From Gymnorhina tibicen (Eukaryota; Chordata; Aves; Passeriformes; Artamidae), in contig VXAZ01002369.1 in the NCBI GenBank assembly GCA_013399875.1, positions 951,459 to 1,015,458 on the forward strand: a DNA stretch of 64,000 nt. The letters run 5' to 3'. How positions within the stretch are numbered: position 1 is the stretch's first letter; each line of letters begins with the position of its first letter. Made by a program: the position numbers and the translations under genes. Shown here in pieces: positions 25,507 to 38,100 of this stretch. The notes under the pieces were generated by a model. The model was not told the origin of the DNA. It saw only the letters and a list, made by a program, of their open reading frames with translations, and did not search any database.

Positions 25507-26864
25507 AAATAAAAGCTCTCTGAAGCATAACATATTCTACTGTATTATTAATCAAAAGAGCACGCTGGTTTAAAAAAAAGTAAAGGGGAAAAAAAAGACC
25601 ATACTCTTAATCTCAAACTCTGAAAGTAAACACAGAAAGCTAATACTCGAATATGAATTATATGACAAAAACCACTTTGATGATAAGCAAATAAACAACT
25701 GAACCTAAAATTTCCAACCGCTGGCCAAAAAGCTTAAAATAGCAGCTTAAGTCAGAAGAACAACATCTGCATTTTGTATCTGCCAAGTCTGCAGCCAAAA
25801 AAAGTAAACCACTCTATATGACCAGATGCATGAATAAAAAAGAAAATGCATGAAACAGAACTTCAAAGTCAGTTTATTGAAAAGCAGATCTGTAGCTCTT
25901 ACATCCCATAACCACAATCGTCATATACTTTCAACTATAGGTGCAAGACTTATGGAAAGAGGGAAGATAAATTGTTGTAACAGAATTAAGACACTCTTAC
26001 TATGACACTTTTCCTGCATCTTGGTATGCAAGATAGCTGTCTGCTGGGGGACTGTGAATTCCTTTTTGTCATAAAGCTGACACTTGCAAAATGGGTTTCT
26101 GTTTTATTTGGGGGTTTTCTCCCCTGACATTGTTAAGCGATAATTAATATAATTAATGCAATTGTTGTTTATTTGAAAATCCTATTGGGAAATATAAAAA
26201 AGGAGGGGGAAAAAGCTTCTTTCTCCCTAAGCAACTATGCTTCGAATTGCCTGCATTGCAAACACACGCTGATATATGCCTGAAAAAGAGCAAATCTAAA
26301 TCTGAAAGGGGAAAAGGGGAAAAAAAAGTGAGACACAATGACACCCATTTATTTACACACCACACAACAGTACCCTGCTGTGCCAACTATTGATTTTAGA
26401 AGAACTGAGAGTCCATGTTGGAGAGCAGCAGCTGTGAGTACATAGCTTGAATCCTCATATGGGAACAATACTCCATAAGCAGAATAACCTATTTCAGCCA
26501 ACCTTCATGTACAACATCTAACATTAAAAACACACAGAGCTTACATTTCAAAAGCTGAAAGGCACTATGGTTATTTGTTCCGCAAAGGTTCTGGGGAGTT
26601 ATTAATTTATTTGTGCTAACACAACCAAGAGGTGTGAAGGATTGGAAATCCATGTTTCACATGTCTGTTATTCTACAGAGATGTTAATTCCGTTCTATAC
26701 TAACCATATTTAAGACCCTGCCACTGCATCAGGCAATTTCTCATCTTCTCCTGTTGTCTGCTGTTTTAAAGGGCTGTTTTTAACTGAGTTGTGGGTTGGT
26801 TAGGTTTCTGAGTGGTTTCTTTTGGCGGGGCGGAAGGGGGCAGGGGGTTGGTTGTTGCTGCTTG

Positions 26865-26938
26865 TTTTTTTTTTTTTTTTTNNNNNNNNNNNNNNNNNNN
26901 NNNNNNNNNNNNNNNNNNTTTTTTTTTTTTTTTTTTTT
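26865..26938 (+). repeat. T tract interrupted by a 37-N assembly gap
   Basis: T17 (26865-26881), then 37 N (26882-26918), then T20 (26919-26938). The tract is preceded by a G-rich block (ggcggggcggaagggggcag, ggggttgg near 26824-26850). The assembler evidently could not cross the homopolymer, so the true length and content of the gap are unknown. Confidence 0.95.
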
Positions 26939-29900
26939 ACAGCTGTCTGCATTCCATGTTTCTTTCATTACTCAGCAGTTGCCAAAACTATACTGAGAAG
27001 TAAAGATAAATGGTTAGGTCAGGTGATGGGGTTAACAATTTACTGTGTGTACTGCCCTGAGAGCCAGATATAGTAGAATTGGCTCATGTTTATGTACAGG
27101 ATGAGAAGTTGATTTCCTGTGCAGTGGCTTTCAATCACCTCTGTAAGGGACTCTCTTGCAGTTTTCTGCAGAGAATTCAAAGGGCTCTGAATACATTTTG
27201 TGCTGGTATATAGGACACTCTGCTTTGTAACTAAATGCATTCCTTACTTACTCTGTCACATTCAAAAAATCCTGAAGGACAGCCAAGAAAAAAAGTTCTC
27301 TTTCATCTATGGAAACCAAAGGAAAGGTAACTGAGCTTCCTGCTCCCCGAGTTTAAGTGAATTTGTATACTCATTACACTCTACAAATTTAAAAGCTATT
27401 TCTTGATGCTTAAAATTGCTCTTTCAATGGAATCAACACTTCTGTTCTTGCATTGTCATCTCTGTTGTTCCTTATTAATGTTTCCAAGGCTGTAAAACAG
27501 TAACTCTATACTGAGAATACCCTTCATGAGAGACTATCCCGTGTGCTACAGAGGTTTAGGAAATCAGAGATTTGCCAGACCAAAGCTGCAGGGATTTTCT
27601 GCAGACCAAACCTGTTTCCTTGTTTCTGCCCATCCACAAAACTCAAAAGGAAAAACACATCCCTTCTCTTAAACACAATTCAGATGATCCACAATTTAAA
27701 CAGCACAGGGTAGTAAGCAAAAAACAGCTCTTAAAAAGCAGGTTAGTCCCTCAAGTCATATAGAATCAGAAACTCCAGTATGAAGCTTTTCCCACTCAAG
27801 GTGCTGTGCTATTGCTTTAGTTCTCTGACCACATTTTCTCAGCAGGTGTCCTGTGTTCCTGCACAGTTTCTCCCTACAGTTCAGAAAAACGAGACTGGAT
27901 TTACCAATCCAAATTATCCTTTACTGTCCTATGTGTCCAATCAGATTGTTTTGTTCATAGCTGCTTCTATGCGAGACGGTAACCACGAAGATGAGATATG
28001 ATCACTGACAGGACTAAGGAACCTTGGGCTCCCCCCTCATCATCAAATCAAAGAAGGGAAAAAGAACCACAGGTAACAAAGGTAAGCTGCAGCCAGCACC
28101 AACACACTTCTAGGATTCGGAAAGATTTACACAGGCCAACAGGTAGCACCTTAAACTGACAGCATACTCAACTATCCATGATCCTTATCCATGAAGGAAA
28201 GGTACCATCTCCGATTAAGTTCAGAATGGAACATGCTCCCTGTCCAGCAAAAAAAAACCTTCCACTGAAGTCTTCTCCTTAACTGGTAATTAATTGGTCT
28301 TTCCCCTTGCCTACAAAGCACCACAAGATAGCATCACATGGATTCCCAGCCAAAGCAAGCTTTTGTGAGAAGAGCTCTTGGAAAGAGATGGGAGGCCAAG
28401 GGAAGGGGGACTGAGTAAGCAAGAAAAACCACATCCTGCTGCCTATGTTCAGTAATGTCATCCAGTATTATGGGATGTGCAGACAGTTACAAGTATGCCA
28501 ATCGCTTCCCAAGTGGCGTTACAGCAAGGAGGAGTGAGGACTCTATCTGAAGCCTCCCCAGCATGCTCTCAGAATGCTCACCTTTAACTTTCTAGCTGAT
28601 GAGAAACATGTCATGGTGACCAACAGCAAATACAGCACTTACCATCACTGCAACTACTAAAAAGGTCTTATACTGGCTGTTTATAACTTTTAAGAGGCCT
28701 CCGAGATCAGTAAGAGGGGGTCAAGTGATGTTATTGTTCTGGTGACAGACGGAAGATCCCTAGTAAATGATCGTGGCCTGGGAGTTATTAAAAGAATGGA
28801 GTACTTCATCAGCTCAGAAGCTGAAGAGGAAAGCAGCTTTGGAGGGCGGTTCCTTGACAGAAAAGTACATTTCTTTGGGAGGCCAGCAGTCTACAGTCAC
28901 AACATGCACTGCAGAAACAGGATGACAAGAGATACTTCCTTAAGGAGAGCACAAAGACATGCAACACCAGTGACAACTTTTACTGGTACTGGTCTCAAAA
29001 TCCCAGTCAATGAAGCCAGGAGCCAAGGAAAATGATTCATCAAATGCTCTATGAATGGCGGGTACAGAAAACATTAGTTTTGATGGCTGTGCTTTATCTG
29101 AACATCCACATAGGTGATATAAAGTCGCCATAGGGTTATGCTGGGAAGGATCAGGGAAATTCAGACCTGCAGCCTTTGCTGTTAGTTTTTTTTAATTGCT
29201 AGAGATGACTGTCTCAGCACAGAATCAAGTCTCATCTCTCTGTTCAGCCTTAGAGGTATTTTCCTGAGAAGTCCTGGTCCTAGCAGGACCACCACAGTAA
29301 AGCAAAGCAGCACATCCTCTCCCTGCCTGAGGACATTTGGGTAGTCTTCCTCTGCATGGGCCCATACATATCTTTAGTGCCACTAAGGATGGAACCGAGT
29401 AGTCAGATTCATCCAGCCTGGATGTCTAGCTACAACTGCAAATATTGTCATTAGACTTGTTTTCATCACCAAATTAACGCAGAAAATGCTCTACATCTTT
29501 AATTTCTACTTTGTTCAGTATCTGGACAACCAGTAAATACAGATCCTTTTGTGCCCCACTATGGCACAAAAGATGTGCTGCCTGGAAATGCACTGAAGGG
29601 TCAGTATGTGATCTTCACACACTGTGCAAAGAAGCAAACAGACTTCAACAGTCACTGAGATAAAAAAAGATGAGAATAAAATTCTGTTTAATTTGGAAAA
29701 CATGCACTACAGCAGAAGGTTCTGCCTCAGCTCAGCACACTTCACTTTATAAGCTACACAAAGAAGCATCCTGCAAGAATCCACTTAACTGCAAAGGAAA
29801 ATTCTGCTATCTGGAGTAATCTAAACTCATTGTTAGGATGAGCATGTGGATTCAGTGAAAAAATGAATAATGTTTATTCAGGAGGCTGTCTGAGAAACCT

Positions 29901-32309
29901 GAAAGAGGATTTTGTAGGGGTTCTGCCTGAATTGTGAAATAATGTAGGCTTCCCAATCGCCCGAGAGCTGGGAGGCAAGACACTGTGCTCAGGAGGTAGG
30001 TACAATCTGTTAGCAGTCCAGTTTTCTGCACCACAAGGCTGAAGTTCTATTTCCTCTGAGCTAGAGGAGTTTGCATCCCTGCTGCACCCATTTATCAAGT
30101 GAGCACAGTGATCCAAGTGGAACAGGGGGAAAAAGAGGGTTCAAGCACTGGTTGTGAACTTTGTTTCTGAAGACTAGTCTGTTGGACTAGAGGTGCATCT
30201 ATCATCTTAATATCATGGAGGTGTGGACGCTGTGCTAACACAAAATAACTTAACACACATAATTTATCACCTTTTGTTATATACGTCAAGTCTAGTAGTC
30301 TGTCTGCTGAAAGGTTCTGCAATTCCTCTGAGTTATTAGAGTCTTCTGTCCTGCTTTACCCAGAAGACGACATTTCTGCTGTCTACGTCAGGCTCCTGAA
30401 CCTTCACTTATTACATATCACAAGTTCCAATATATTCCCAGTAAGACTCCCTGAGGGTCAGCAGAATATGCCAGAGGGCTGGTGGAGATTATGAACATCT
30501 ATTTTAAAACCTCTGTTCTCTGTAGCTCCCTGTCACAGGAACAATAGGGTAGCAAAATTAGGAACAAGCACAGCCATTAACTAGGAGGGGACAAAGCCAT
30601 AGCATGGATCACAGAACAAAAATAGCACTTTTATTGTCAATATTTTGCTTAACAGGGAGCCAATAAAGCAATTGCAAAATGCTAATAATACGCTGAGATA
30701 ACACTGCACATGTAAGCACCTTCAGAGCCATCCTCTGAATCATCTGAAAATGTTTCAAAAACCTTATCAGTCAGGTCATAAGGACAGAGGTGCAATAATC
30801 AATCACGGTAGCCACAAAACCAGCACATCTTTTCCACATTCTAACATTCAGAAGATCTATATCCCAGAATTGTCTGCTAGAGGCGCTGGACAGATGGATT
30901 ACATTGTCAGAAAGACCAACATGCACTATGACCTTACATTTCACATCCAAAAGCAACTAAGAGGAACCTAAGCACTGACAAAATTCAAGGAGACTTGTGT
31001 CATGCCCGCCGGTCTGCAAGGCAGGACTTCTGATACAACACAAAGGTATTCTTGCAGAGTAAGCAAGTGTGTGAATTAACTGCACAGCAGTCATTCCCAA
31101 CAAGCCCCCTTCTGAAAGGATCTTTCCACCAGTAAATGCAAGACAACTTTCCCACTTCCGTGGGCAGAGAAACCAGCCTGAATTACTTCATGTTCCCTGT
31201 GCAGAAAGAAGCTGCAGACTCTTAGGGATGGAGACAGGTAATACACCACCATGCAGCACTTAGACCTGCCCAAACCTGCCATCATATTTAAATATTTCAG
31301 CCATAACCTGGATCAAACACTTACCAGGGCAGCATTTAGCTTCTGAATGCATTGGGATCACTAATCTTTCAGCTTCACTAGCAAAGTAATGTATTAAAAT
31401 AATGAATTTTGAAAACATTTAAGAAAGTAACAGTGAGCATTTTCGTAATTAGGTCATGAGACGTGGGTTAAGAGCAAAGCTCTCAAAAACATTTGGAATC
31501 CCCCAGGAGATGCTAAACTTGGCTAACAGTGCCAAAGATGACTCCTCCTGTGGAAAGACAGAGTGGTTCAGGCAGGGCTTCTTCCAACAAGCCTCCAACC
31601 AATTCTGAACCACCAAAAGCAGAACAACAGTAAGGATACTCAACCTTGGCAACAAGATGTTCATTTCTGCAACCTCCAACCCACACACATCGATAAATGT
31701 AAGCCAGTAAAAGAAGCAATGCTCTCAAAGCTCCCAGCAGCACTTTTACCCCCCATGACAGAAGTCAAGCCCAGCGTGCTGCTGCGTATGAGCCAGCACA
31801 GACCCATCTCCTGGTACTGACAGCACATTCTCTGCTACAGTAACCCATCCTTCATCTGTGCTTACCAGGCTGTGCGGTCTGAGTCACTTTGCCAGGTACT
31901 CTGCATTTATTGTCTAAAAAAAATATATCCAGAGCCAGACAGCTGGGCAGGTGTGCATTCCATACCACTCGTTATGTGTCTGGTAAATGCCCTTCCCCAC
32001 TGTAGCAGAATGATCTTACCAAGGCTCTTTTCCTGCACGATTATCAGGACAGCAGCACTTCACAAGTCAGGATCCAGTGGACCGATGCACTACAAAGAAC
32101 ACAGAGGAGTGAGAAGCCTGAAAGCCCAGCTGGGTGCCCAAGGCTGATAAGACAATCTGATTTAACCATGCAAATACCAGCAGCCAAGTGGAGCATGTCT
32201 TGGAATTGGGAACGTCAAACCAGACATGTCACAACAAAGAGTGCTTTTCTAACAGCACCTGAAGTTCCTTCAACAGATGTACATTAGGTGAACAAATGAA
32301 TTAATCCCC

Positions 32310-32366
32310 AAAGAAAAAAAAAAGAAAAGGTAAAAAAGGAAAAAAAAAAAACAACAAAACCAAACC
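32310..32366 (+). repeat. A-rich purine tract
   Basis: Near-continuous A with scattered G, then AAC/AAAACC units. It gives rise to a 164-codon minus-strand frame with a phenylalanine-rich end, which is not a gene. Confidence 0.85.
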
Positions 32367-34701
32367 AGAACAGGATCTCAGTTACTGAGATAAAGCCGTT
32401 CAACATCCACTCATGTCTTTTGTGGTTATAATCAGGCCAAAAAATCACTAAGTGGAATAGTCCACTCAGAGATGGCTGGAAGATACATGTTGATTCAAGC
32501 ACATCCCTCAGTATTATTCCAACTGCATCCTCTTTCCAGCTAATGGTGTCCATGCCAATGAGAGCATGTCCCTCTGTGCGAGTCAGACAGTTGTCCATTA
32601 TGCAGGGTCTCACAGAGCACCATATGCTAAAGCAAATCCAAAGTAAGCAGAAAAAACCAGTTCGTTTCCTCAAAACGACACATAAGCAAGAGAATGCAAT
32701 AAAGATGCCAGCTAATGGAAATAATCTCTCAAAATAAGTGACATCTGTAAAGGCTGTCACTTCCTTTATATAAGCCACAGTTCTTGAAGATTATCCACCC
32801 ATATGGCTCTCCAATTCCCAATGTGGAGTCCATCCCTACAGGGACTGAGAGATGAAGAGAATTATGTTGCTCCACACTGCATATCCAAGTTTATGAGGGA
32901 GAGGGGAAGGAACCAGAAGTGGGAAGAAAAATGACCATGCTGGGTACAGTCACTGTTGCTTCATTTGATGACAAATGTGAAGATCCCCCTTTCATGAATG
33001 CCAAGCTTGTGTGCACTGTCAGAGTTCCACACTGACAACAGCCTGAAAAAAACCACCTCAGCCTACATAAATAATTACTTAAAGTGAAAAGTGACTAAAT
33101 TGTGTGGAATACTTAGATATTCAAGGACATTTTACAAGCAACATACCTGACTGAATGACACGTGAAAGAATATTCCAAGAAAAATGACGCAGAGCTCTAA
33201 TATAGCAAGAGATGGAAGAGATATTGAAGATTATCAAGAAAAAGCACCCTGTGGAACATTATTTTGTATAAACAGCTGCATTTACAACATGGACCAGGTC
33301 TCATATTCACGCAACCACTCTGCCCCTGTTTTTGCCAGACAAAACCATGTGGGGAGTTTTTAATAATATACATCAGAAATCAGGAGATATACTCCTACAG
33401 TAATAATGGGAGTCCAGCTGTTAAAGAAAACCGTAAGATCTCCTCCCTTCTAACACATTTTATAATCACAGTAATACGCCTAGACTACAGTTTTACCATG
33501 TGTGAGCCATGACAACTTTTTCCTGCATGTGTTTGAACAGTAATGATGGGCCTTAGCAATAATAAAAAAAGAATCAGGTGTATTGTCTTTATTATGAGAG
33601 TATAAGGGGTTTGAAACAGAAAGAAATATCTATTCTCTCGTACAAAGAGAAATGTAAAAATGTAGCCTCTGCATGTCAGATCGAAGCATCAAAGATTAAA
33701 TGCCTAAAAGCAGAATAATACAAACATTTGAGAAATGCTATAGTGAGAACATAAATTCCACCCTAGCATTTGATTTAGTGATAATCCTCCAAAACCAGTT
33801 CTGCATCTGATAAATACAGGTTTAAGATCCAGTTGTTGACACATGGTAAGGAAATGAAACACATTCTCCCTATATGAAGTTCACATTTTTCTGGGTGAAA
33901 CAAAGCACAGTTGTACCTCATGTCTCTAAGGCACCTTTTAAAGCAATAAGGAGAACTGAAAGGCATCTACATGCAGCAGTTTTATCTGACGTGCTAAAAG
34001 GATCTCAGTTAAATAGCCTGACTGTCACATCCACTCTTAAGCCTTTGAAAAATAAGGAAATCCAATTTAAGATTTACGCAACAAACCCAAGGCACGCAGT
34101 TCCTTGGCATTACAACCCTGCTTCACATACCTCACTTCAGAGGTAGGTTGGTTGCCCACTGAACCTCTTTGGCTCAAGCAAAATAAAAAGACCTTTAACA
34201 AAAATGAGTGAAGGTAGAAAGTTTGGTTCACTAGAACATCATAGATCCTGATTAATAACAAGCACAACAGTAATATACGCTCCTTTAAGAAATTCTCCAC
34301 TTTTAAAGAAGAAACAGAAACATTAACAGGTCTGGCCAGTGGCAATGAAGGGACCTAGCTCATATCCTTCTAGATAGAACCCATCATTTACCCATGTACC
34401 AGCCAACCAAGACTTTGTCCCTCAATTTTTAAAAGCACATAATTCTAAATAATTATGTTGTTCAATGGTCCTGAATACTACTGAACAGAAAATGCATCAA
34501 ACGGGAAGCTAAATTTTATAATTTAAAACATGCATACACATAAAAGGGGAGAGGGAGAAAAAAAAAGACACAGTTTTTCAAAATAACATACAAAATTACA
34601 TAGCAACAGTGTAAAAGCTTCTGAACAATTTCCTTTCCCTTGCCTCCAATGGAGGGTTTATTCCAGAGAGACAACCCTCAGCAGACAAAGCCTGCTTTTA
34701 A

Positions 34702-35150
34702 ACATAGGAACACAGGAATTGCTATACTGGGTCAGATTAATAGTATATTTAGTTCAGTAACCTCTTATTTGACAGCAGCCAGAATCAGATGCTTTAGGGA
34801 AAGGATGAAGAAATCTCTAGGAGAGCAATTACAGAAAAAACTTTCCCATAAAATTTCTTTCCAACTCACATCATCTACTGGATGGCTTATGCCCTGTAAC
34901 AGGAGATTTTCTTCTCGTCTTTTTGTTTGTTTTTGCTAGCCTGAATAATACAAATAGCACTAAATAATACCCCAAGCACTGTGGATATCTTCTCTATCTA
35001 TGGCCCATATGTTTTTAATCCTCAAAATTGTTGGCCCTAGCAGAATTGAGAGTCACAGAGTTTCAACATCACCAGCTTGCTGTTTAAAATAATATTCTGC
35101 TCTGTTTTTAAATAACTCACGTTTTCCCTGGATGATCTTGTGTAGTTATA
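34702..35150. mobile_element. Ancient amniote CR1/L3-type LINE fossil
   Basis: The plus strand contains CAGGAATTGCTATACTGGGT, GACAGCAGCCAGAATCAGAT, GATGGCTTATGCCCTGTAAC and, further on, TGTGGATATCTTCTCTATCT and TTGTTGGCCCTAGCAG. These follow, in the same order, a repeat I recall from turtles and crocodilians (ggaattgccatactggatca, gacagtggccagcaccagat, ggttggcttatgccctga, ctcttggcctcaa). The repeat predates birds and is now heavily mutated. The orientation of the parent LINE is probably minus by analogy with CR1 tails, but I leave it open. The family name needs a library search. Confidence 0.6.
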
Positions 35151-38100
35151 GTACCCAGTATAGCACAGTAAGAGAAAAGTTAAGTGGATCTAACTCACCT
35201 TCTTCAAGAGTCCCTTCTGGTCTGCTTTTCTCAACACAGTACTGCAGTGACTCTTAAGAAAGCAGCCTGGAGAAGGCAGAAATGCCTCCAAAATTCCTTC
35301 CCCCACACCAAATGTTTCAGGTTTCCTTCAGAACAAATATTAGTTCCTTTGTCAAATTTACTTGTTCATCTTAATTGCGAGTATACCCTTCTTCAAATGT
35401 CACCCTTCTAGTTAACAACTTCCTTAGATTTCAGGGCAAACACTTTTCAGGGCAGGAAAAAAATCAATTCTTGAATAAGTCAAGAGTAGCAAGTCATTTT
35501 TCTAATTAAGGCATTGACTTTTTACTAAGACTGTACTAGAATTATCTGTATAGTCACTTCCATGTTAAAACCCTAGGTAAATATTAGTAAAGAAACAATT
35601 ACATCAATTAATAATAGCAGCTGACAGCTAAACACTACCAAGAGGACTCCATTGTCTCCTGAGGCAAACACAATGCCAGATTCCAAATGAAGGCAGAAGG
35701 GGAATAATATGGACCCCGGCTGTCCAAAACCTGTATTTGCATCTGCAAGTAAATACTTAAGCTCTGTAAACACCAAGCCATTACCAGTCTGCTCGCCATC
35801 CTCTCAACTGGGCCACAGCAAACAGCTAATGGGGAAGCTCCAGATGAGCAGGGACACTCTGGCTCTCTGGCAGCGTGCCCCATCCATTGACCTCTGGTTG
35901 GCTTTAGGGTCACTTGGGATTCGTCCATGCTGGCTGAAGTCTGCTGGCTGTCTCCAGGATTTCTGGAGAAGGTTGAACATTTGCAATTTTTCCTAATACA
36001 TTCACATTGTCCGTGTCCATATGTCTTCATCTGCAAGTCAGCTCAAGCATGGAAATGACTAGAGCATGAGCAAGTATTAGACTAAATTATTTCAGCAATC
36101 ACATTGCTTTCAGTAGGCTGCCTTTTGCCAAACCAAAGCATCTGCAGCTCAGAAATGTAACTTCTAAATTTAAAAATTTTGCAAAAAAGTGCATCAGTTC
36201 ACACAGATCTGGACGGTGACAATCCTCCAGAAGTTATTGCTGTGAGTAACACTGGCATAAGCAAATCAGCCCTCTGAAATCAGTTCTGACAGAATACCTG
36301 AACAAGGAAAGGCTACATGGGGTTATTTTTTTTAATTTTCATTTTTGAACAAGTTTTTAAACATTCATTTAAATAAAAATGAAAATAAACAAACATTAAT
36401 AAGCAAAAATTGACACACAGTGTGAGTATCACACTTCAAGGATTCCCAGTCTCACTTAAAATTACATTCTCCCATTCAGTTCCACCTATCTCTAGTCAAA
36501 GGACACAGCAGAAATGCTAAGAGTCTGGTCACTGCTTCACATTTGGGCTGAAAGAGGAATTGACTGCACAGAAACAGCCACTGATGGAGAGCTGGGAAGT
36601 CTCTCACTTGCATCCCCCTCATCTCTTACTGCAGGCCTTCCAAACAAATTCAGTGAAAAGATGCCATCGCATGGGCAGATATAAAAGGGAACCAGGTTTG
36701 TATCCAGGGACCAGCTCACACTCTCAGGTGATCTGCCCCTCACAACTCCTCCCAGGTATAAAAAGCAAATGCCATCACCTATCAGACAGAACAGGGGGAA
36801 CAATGCTCCTGATCTCAACACAGCTGCTCAAAGTGTCTTGCATACAAAGCAAATGGACGCATTCAGGATTTTGCGACTGTCACTGTAATGTTTTTCTTTA
36901 TTATTCACAGGATTTAGGAGACGCTTACCACACCATCAAGGAGAGTCAGAGGCTCAAAATAACAGTGTTGCACTATCATCAAAGCGCAAAAAATAAACTA
37001 TAAATCAACCAGCTTAACTGGTAAGTCTCTAAAAGGGACAACATGTAAGAAGTAAGTTCAAAAATATTAGAAACCACTTCTGAGCACTGTCAAGCTGACT
37101 GAAATCTTAAGAGTTTGGGGGAAAAAAAAAAAAAGGAAAGTGTTGTGACAAGTAATCTAAACAAATGTTAAAAGTGAAGTTTGACAAAGATGAAATATCT
37201 GCCAAACACCCAAAACATAAATGAAACTGCCATTCAGCCAGGGCCAAATAAAACAAGATGTAGCCAGGCAGTTTCTGACAGAACAGTAAGGGCATTGTTA
37301 GGTCTTCTTATAGACCTCCTTTCTTCATGCAAAAAAAAAGCCCAGGAGGGTAAAAAAAAGGCATACCACTATGTGGCAAAGTGTGCCTCCACTTCAGTGC
37401 ACACCTCAGGCTCTCTGTTTATCTGTGAAAGAAAGGGGATGGGGGGCTTTACCCATGGTTTCTGCTGAGCACCAGGGTGCTGCAGCTGCTGGACGTTTCC
37501 AAGGACCAGAGCAGGAGCTGTTGAAAGACAACAAGGAAAGTCCACCAGGAGGAAGGAGAGAGTTTGGGAGAGTGGTAAGCTCATCTGAAACATTTAGCAA
37601 GATTTTACGCCTATTTGGTTTCAAAGGCTAATTAGCATTTTGAATAAAGGGCCTCTTCACTAAACATGTAAACACCTCATCCTTCCAGCGACTGCCAAAA
37701 ATCAAAGTTACCAAATGAACATATACAAGGTCTTTAAACTTCTAACGAACAATTAAACTATTTTCCCCATAAATTTCCAAATAAAGAAGCATAATACAGC
37801 ACAGAGAGTACAATGCCAAAAAAAACCCAGCCCAGAAAAACCCAGCTCATAAAATCTGCAGGTTTTCTGAACAGTATTTTGATCTTTCCAGAAAAGAACG
37901 GTAAAAGCAGCATATTCCCCACTACAAGCTTAATTTTAGGATCAAAAGGATAGCGAACTACATACATTTAATTAGCAGGGAGAATACAAAAGCCCATTAA
38001 TGGAAAACAAAATATATCTTGGAAACAAAAATACACTATAAATGTTACAGACAGACACTGGTGTGTGTTCCTCTGTTCGTGGCAACAGTTCAGGAGGAGT

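Larger units (their letters stand above)
19578..34701. other. RARB upstream intron or 5' flank; only homopolymer features recognised
   Basis: This lies upstream of the beta-1 exon in the gene's sense. It begins with the branch point and pyrimidine tract. No CpG island or convincing upstream exon was found. The only features I can name are the AATAAA-A24, T50 and gap-interrupted T tracts between 24.9 and 27.0 kb, and the A-rich tract at 32.3 kb. A TCAAGGTCA nuclear-receptor monomer motif at 20963-20971 is at chance frequency. Confidence 0.6.

Noticed and set aside
25238..25555. Poly-lysine protein frames
   Set aside because: Artefacts of the T50 homopolymer read on the minus strand.
26780..27073. 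Frames containing runs of X
   Set aside because: They run through the 37-N assembly gap and flanking T tract.
32284..32778. 164-codon minus-strand frame
   Set aside because: Its C-terminal part is translated from an A-rich tract (Phe-rich), and the rest has no recognisable domain.
36560..37003. 147-codon plus-strand frame
   Set aside because: No family resemblance, no exon signals, and opposite strand to the only gene seen.
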